DNA from: Desmodus rotundus
Taxonomy: Eukaryota > Chordata > Mammalia > Chiroptera > Phyllostomidae
Assembly: GCF_022682495.2 (NCBI RefSeq)
Contig: NC_071387.1
Span: 195,340,143 to 195,404,142, forward strand
Length of the DNA: 64,000 bases
Direction: 5' to 3'
Shown: piece by piece, positions 59,701-64,000 of the stretch
How positions within the stretch are numbered: position 1 is the stretch's first letter
Layout: each line of letters starts with the position of its first letter
Position numbers and translations under genes: made by a program
Notes under the pieces: generated by a model
The model's database searches: none
What the model saw: the letters and a program-made list of their open reading frames with translations, nothing else
What the model was told of the DNA's origin: nothing

Positions 59701-59870
59701 CTGTACAAATACTAATAGTCTTTTAAAGAGTGTGTTCCATGTTTAAGAAGTATGAGTTTTACTCCTTTAGTTTTGTAATTTTTACCTGAATGCCAAGTTC
59801 TTTTGGTTTACTTTGTTGAACTATATGCTCAGTTTTCCAAATTGTTTGTTTTACTATACAGGGCTTGGAA
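56776..59870. other. AT-rich stretch, nothing recognised
   Basis: A TA-rich run lies at 59020-59055. No gene or classified repeat was recognised. A GC-richer patch around 58150-58340 is unexplained. Confidence 0.4.
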
Positions 59871-60132
59871 AATGATTGGTAAGGCTGTGAAACGTTTCTA
59901 CAGGGAGAAGTGGAGCTCTTGCAAGATCAATATTATAGGAGAGAGCCAGACAAGTATCCTGTGTGTGTATATGTACATTTAAGTATGTGTATGCCATGAA
60001 CTTTCTCATTGATCCTTTCTCATTGAAAGGATCAGTGAGGTAAATAAGCATGATGATGTTGCCAGTAGAAATAAGGTCCTTCCACCAAGTCATGAGAAAA
60101 TGATTTGAGGACCCGCACATGTGAGGATAAAT
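59871..60132. other. Unclassified sequence with a small inverted repeat
   Basis: The arms 60006-60019 and 60025-60038 pair over 14 bp with one mismatch across a 5-nt loop. The left arm also overlaps a short tandem of 'ctttctcattgat'. No family was recognised. Confidence 0.35.
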
Positions 60133-60865
60133 TGTAGAGGAAAGATTTATTGGAGCAATAATGTAGCAATAATTTAATGGAGCAATATTGGAGCAATACC
60201 CAGGTGCCCAATGTCTTGTCCATGACCACTCTGTTCAGCTCTGCCTTGCTGCAGAATAAGTCCAGTCTCTGGGGCTGCAAGCCTGCACTGCTCTCACCAA
60301 GCCCAGGAGGACCAGGGCCCAGAGACACAGAACTTCTTCAAAATCTTCCTGGCCTACCACCCATGGCTGCCAGGCCTGCTCAGCAGCTAGAGTGCGAACA
60401 AAGGGAAAATGAACAAATGTGTGCTACTGCAACAGACGTTTGTAAAGTTTTGATTATATTACCTTGGGCTTAGAAGGGAACAGGTTTTCTTTCAAACTAA
60501 CCAATCTCTTCCCCAATCCTCCAAGGGTTTGTTCTGGATTTTTCCCCTCTCCAATAGGTACTTTTCCCTAGGTTTTCCAGGCTAGGCACCCCCCACCCTG
60601 CCCATTGTGGCTCCTACTCTGCATGCTCCAAAGTTCTGCCGCATCATGTGGTTTCTACTGCACGTGTGCTTAAGTCTCCCTGTGCCATGCTGGCTTCTAT
60701 TGGGCGTGCTCTTGGTAAAAGGATTTCCCTTTTATTGTTTATTCATCTCCCCATCCCATAGTCTGAAGAGTGAACTGGTTGCCCCTGGTTCAGTGTTCAG
60801 ACTATGGGATGGGGAGATGAATAAGCAATGAAGGACCTGAATGAAACAGGTCCTTCCTTCCTACA
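60133..60865 (-). mobile_element. Putative solo LTR, family unassigned
   Basis: The segment is bounded by the inverted ends tgtag and ctaca, is GC-richer than its surroundings, and on the minus strand has AATAAA about 15 bp before its end (plus strand 60149-60154). These are LTR-like traits. No flanking duplication, primer-binding site or polypurine tract was found, and the open frames inside (60177-60473, 60607-60831) lack retroviral motifs. Similar-quality sequence continues to about 61010, so the limits may be wrong. It carries a long inverted repeat, listed separately. Confidence 0.4.
60734..60829. repeat. Long inverted repeat: 34-bp arms, one mismatch, 28-nt loop
   Basis: The left arm (60734-60767) and the right arm (60796-60829) are reverse complements at 33 of 34 positions. 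The 28-nt loop contains a further five-base pairing (tgaac with gttca). The unit would form a stable hairpin in RNA from either strand or a cruciform in DNA. Confidence 0.93.
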
Positions 60866-62374
60866 TGGGAGAGAGAAGGAACAGAGGGATGTCAATCCCC
60901 CTGGCCGGGATTTGACTTTCCCCTGGGCTGTCTGAAGTTAGAACTTCCAGACTCAATCCTGATGAAGTGTGACTGTCAGACTCAATCAGGCCCAGCCAGT
61001 CTAGCTTTCTTCTTTTTTATTAACTCTTAGTTGCCTATGCTAACAAGATCTTCCATTCAAACTACCAAAGATGAATTTGTCTCCTTATAATTCCCAGCTT
61101 CCCTTTCATATAGGTTAATCTGCAATTCTGTTATGGCCAATGAGATGAGTGGGAATGATGGAAGACAGTTCCAGAATGGGTCATTAAAACGATCTTGTGG
61201 GGTCATTTTATCTTTCTTACCCTGATACAATAACTTTAGATGTCATATCCTTCTGAGGAGAAACAGCACTTCTAGTACTGCTTCCGGGACTCTGGGTAAA
61301 AGCCAAATTCTGACAGCGCATCTTAGGGATGGGGTGTGATACAGTACACTCTAGAAAGTTTTCAAATGATGCTCTTACTTTGAGGAGGGCATCATACAAC
61401 CCACTTTGAGGAGAAAGGGGCTGTCTTTTATGACAAGATAGATTGAGGGTCACATAACCTAGATCTGACTTTGAATGCTTGAGAGGTAAAATTTTATTCT
61501 TTTTTGGCCAATGAGACATGGAGGTTATGTTGTTATATCTCATTACCCTAAAATTAGGTATTTGGATTATTTCCTGTAAATCTATAGACTAGACTTTGGG
61601 TTTGTATGATCTTCAGTGTGCCTACACTAAAACAATTGGAAGGATAGTTGACTGCACCGTTGAAGAACACCTTGTCGTCTCTAGACAAGGTGGTCTAACA
61701 GGGACTAGGTCTACTCTACCACTGCAGATAACTACTACACATGCACAGTATCTCAGACCGGGTTCGTTAAGACCCCGGACATCAGGCTGTTAAGAATAAT
61801 AAGCAATGAAAGACAGAAAGCAAGTAAAGTGAGCCTTACAATTGTCCAAGTTTACAGTCTTGAGAGAATTCCTAAGCTATGAGCAGGAAAGAGAAGCCCA
61901 AACAGAGCTCAAAGTGGGTGTGGAGATCTGCTGAAAGTCCCCAGACAGGAAGGAGAGAGCAGAAAAGGGAAGAGAGTTGTGCAGCAGGCACCCCAGATAC
62001 CTGCAGAGAGAGGGGTCTATCTCCAATGTTCAGCTGGGTGCTGGTCACCACATGTGTGTGAGGAAACTGCTGGATGCTGGAAGAATGACCACCCTAAAGA
62101 ATAAGATGGGACCATGCTTCATTCTGGCACAGGCCAAGAAATAGGGTCTGTTCTCACCTGTGAAACTGGAAAATCATAAGATTCTTGGGGCAGTAGATAC
62201 AGCTCATTGAAGTCTGTTGTCTCAAAAGTGGTGAAAAATTAGTCCTATAATGAACATTGTCCTTGTCTCTCCTGACAAACCTTAAAACAACTGAAAACAA
62301 ACTCAAGAAAAAGAAAATAAAGCACTCCAGTTGAGAAGAATTAAAAAGTATACATTGGTAGTTACAGAACAGCC
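60866..62374. other. GC-richer unclassified region
   Basis: Possibly more LTR or retroviral-derived sequence, but no Gag, Pol or Env motif was recognised in any frame. A perfect 8-bp stem lies near 61669-61691 ('accttgtc' with 'gacaaggt'), followed by CpG-containing sequence to about 61790. The 108-aa minus-strand frame (61217-61543) has no recognised domain. Confidence 0.35.
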
Positions 62375-62545
62375 ATGGAGCTGAAAATACAGTATAGAAA
62401 ATGGAGTAGCCAGAGAACTCATAGAATGACCCATGGACATGAACGATGGTGTGGGGATTGCCTGAGGGAGTGGGGTGCTGGGTGGAGGGGGCTAAGGGGG
62501 AAGCCTGGAACAACTGTAAAACCATATTCAATAAAATATAAAGAA
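62375..62545 (+). mobile_element. 5'-truncated L1 3' UTR (HAL1-tail type)
   Basis: Contains 'gacccatggacatgaacga', the motif also present in the first 3' UTR of the HAL1-like element. It continues with G-rich sequence and ends in 'ggaacaactgtaaaaccata' and a polyadenylation signal with a short A-rich tail. It is therefore a tail of the same 3' UTR lineage as the HAL1-like element. Confidence 0.75.
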
Positions 62546-62862
62546 GAGATAATATTATCAAGAATATTAGGAATACACAAATATCCAGACAATTTACAAG
62601 GTAAAATTAAATTGCTTGGGTTTCAATTTTATAAAATTACCAGGTATGCTGTAAGCAGGCAAATATGATTGATGATGAAAAGAAAAAAATAATCAAAATC
62701 ACTCTGGTCATGTAAAAAAATGAACAAAGAAGGTAAACAAGTATACAAGGAAGGTAAACAAGGTACAAGGAAAATTATACCAGAGGTAATTATGCATTTA
62801 TACAAAGAAACAGAGAAAATTGGAAACTATAAATACATTGGTAATTATGTGACATATATATC

Positions 62863-63063
62863 TTTTTTAAAAGATTTTATTTATTTGTTTTTATAGAGGG
62901 GAATGTCAGGAGAGGGAAACATCAATGTGTGGTTACCTCTCTTGCGCCCTCCTACTGGAGACATGTCCCGCAGCAACTCAGGCATGTGCCCTAGCCTGGG
63001 AATCTGGAGACCCTTTGGTTCGCAGACTGGCACTCAATCCATGGAGTGACAGCAGCAAGGGCC
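62863..63063 (-). mobile_element. VES SINE
   Basis: On the minus strand the element begins at 63063 with a diverged head ('gcccttgctgctgtcactcc'), passes 'cgaaccaaagggtctccaga' and ends in an A-rich tail. AT-rich flanks ending 'atatatatct' on both sides look like its target-site duplication. Confidence 0.82.
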
Positions 63064-63129
63064 CTGTGAGATATATATATATCTTAAAGCAATGATATTA
63101 TTCATAAGGGATAGTATTTCACAGCTAGT

Positions 63130-64000
63130 CGGTTTTATTTCAAGAATGCAAGTTTGGAATTATATTAAAAAATTTATCGATACAATTTGGCATATTTGGC
63201 ATATTAAAAAAAGAAAAACAACATACAATCATCTCAAACAGACACAAAAAAGACACTTGATGGGTTCCAACATACATTTGTGATTAAAATGCTGAGCAGA
63301 CTAGGAATTGAAAGAAACTTTTTTTAATTGTTTAATGTCCTAAGTGACTTGTATGAAAAGCCTATACCTAACTTTACTCAATTTGTTAAAAGACTGAATA
63401 TTTTTCCCTAAGATATGGATCAAAAAAATGATGTCACTTCTATTTAACGTTGAACTACAGGCATTTCTACCAGTGCAAATGGGCAAAGAAAAGAAGATAT
63501 ACAGATAGGAAAATGAGAAATAATATCTTTATTTGTACAAGAAATGTTTGTCTATGTAGAATATATAATGGAAATAAAGAATGAGCAGAACAAATCAGTT
63601 TAACACATCTTTCAAGATATGAGTAATGTAAAAATGAATTTTATAACTAATAGAAATTGATAATCAGAAAATGAAAATTATAAAACAATATGAATTAAAA
63701 TAGCATAAAAACATGAAATAATTTGGCATATATCTGACAAAGCTGTGAAAGTTCTGCATGCTGCAAATAACAAATGACCCCTGGAAAAAATTAAGATAAC
63801 ATAAATAAACTGGGAGTTATGCTGTACTTATGGATCAGATGCTCAATATCACTAAAGTATCAGTTCTCCCCAAACTAATCTATAAATTCAAAATATATCA
63901 TTCATTAAGTTTTATTTTAATGAATAACTCATTTTGATGAAACTTTATCACCTTCCTAGGCATCTGAATAAGCCCATTTCAGTAAGAAATAAGAATTTCA
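63130..64000 (+). mobile_element. Old L1 ORF2 fragment, running off the window
   Basis: The plus strand follows the middle of L1 ORF2 in order: 'gacacaaaaaagacacttga', 'tgattaaaatgctgagcaga' with 'ctaggaattgaaagaaactt', 'tttctaccagtgcaaatggg', and 'agtatcagttctccccaaac' with 'taatctataaattcaa' near the end. There are multiple stops and indels. The element continues past the right edge. Confidence 0.82.

Noticed and set aside
60177..60473. 98-aa frames on both strands, considered as retroviral remnants
   Set aside because: No Gag, protease, polymerase or envelope motif is present. They lie within the putative LTR.

Overview
The window looks like an AT-rich intergenic stretch (gene desert) of a bat genome. 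The bat assignment rests on VES-type tRNA-derived SINEs with the head-to-body layout typical of bats (6.2, 9.3, 27.8, 38.9 and 62.9 kb), on young L1 3' ends ending in a G-rich tract followed by 'caactgtaa...aataaa', and on hAT-like miniature elements. An intact full-length L1 argues for a microbat-type lineage rather than a fruit bat, because L1 activity is reported to be lost in Pteropodidae. I found no single-copy protein-coding exon, rRNA, tRNA gene or CRISPR array. All convincing coding sequence belongs to LINE-1 elements.

The two main objects are young L1-type insertions. (1) At 40093-45525, minus strand, lies a full-length L1: short 5' UTR starting at a YY1-type motif, intact ORF1 (310 aa), 46-bp spacer, intact ORF2 (1273 aa, all endonuclease and reverse-transcriptase catalytic residues present), G-rich 3' UTR, poly(A) signal and A-rich tail. 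It is flanked by a perfect 15-bp target-site duplication and sits inside an old L2 copy. (2) At 15838-17904, plus strand, lies an ORF1-only, HAL1-like element from a different L1 lineage: a 759-bp GC-rich 5' UTR with the same YY1-type start, an open 232-codon ORF1 with an in-frame loss of about 47 residues, no ORF2, and two successive L1 3' ends, each with its own poly(A). One perfect 16-bp target-site duplication encloses the whole unit.

Layout: 0-9 kb holds a GC-rich unidentified block at the left edge, old L1 and L2 fragments, an old LTR, a SINE and a perfect 21-bp-stem hairpin (8.36 kb). 9-15 kb is mostly unrecognised AT-rich sequence with a SINE, an L1 tail and a MIR. 15.4-18 kb holds an old L1 tail and the HAL1-like element. 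18-26 kb holds AT-rich repeats, a palindromic hAT-like miniature element, an old L1 and a complete MLT1-type solo LTR with its 5-bp duplication. 26.3-27.3 kb is an MLT1-type LTR apparently split by a younger solo LTR. 27.8-34.1 kb holds SINE, L1 tail, MIR, hAT miniature element, L2 and another MaLR-like LTR. 37.4-45.65 kb is an L2/MER20/VES/L1 nest. 45.7-54 kb is largely repeat-poor, perhaps with conserved noncoding blocks, with an old L1 tail and a MER5-type element. 54.4-56.8 kb holds MIR, L1 tail and an old L1 ORF1/ORF2 fragment carrying a 70-bp micro-insertion. 59.9-62.3 kb is a GC-richer, LTR-like region with a striking 34-bp inverted repeat. The right end is old L1 ORF2.

Nothing here functions as a pathway. 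The potential functional link is that the intact L1 encodes the machinery that could mobilise SINEs and ORF2-less elements in trans. Repeat family names come from recognising consensus patterns by eye; boundaries without a target-site duplication are approximate.
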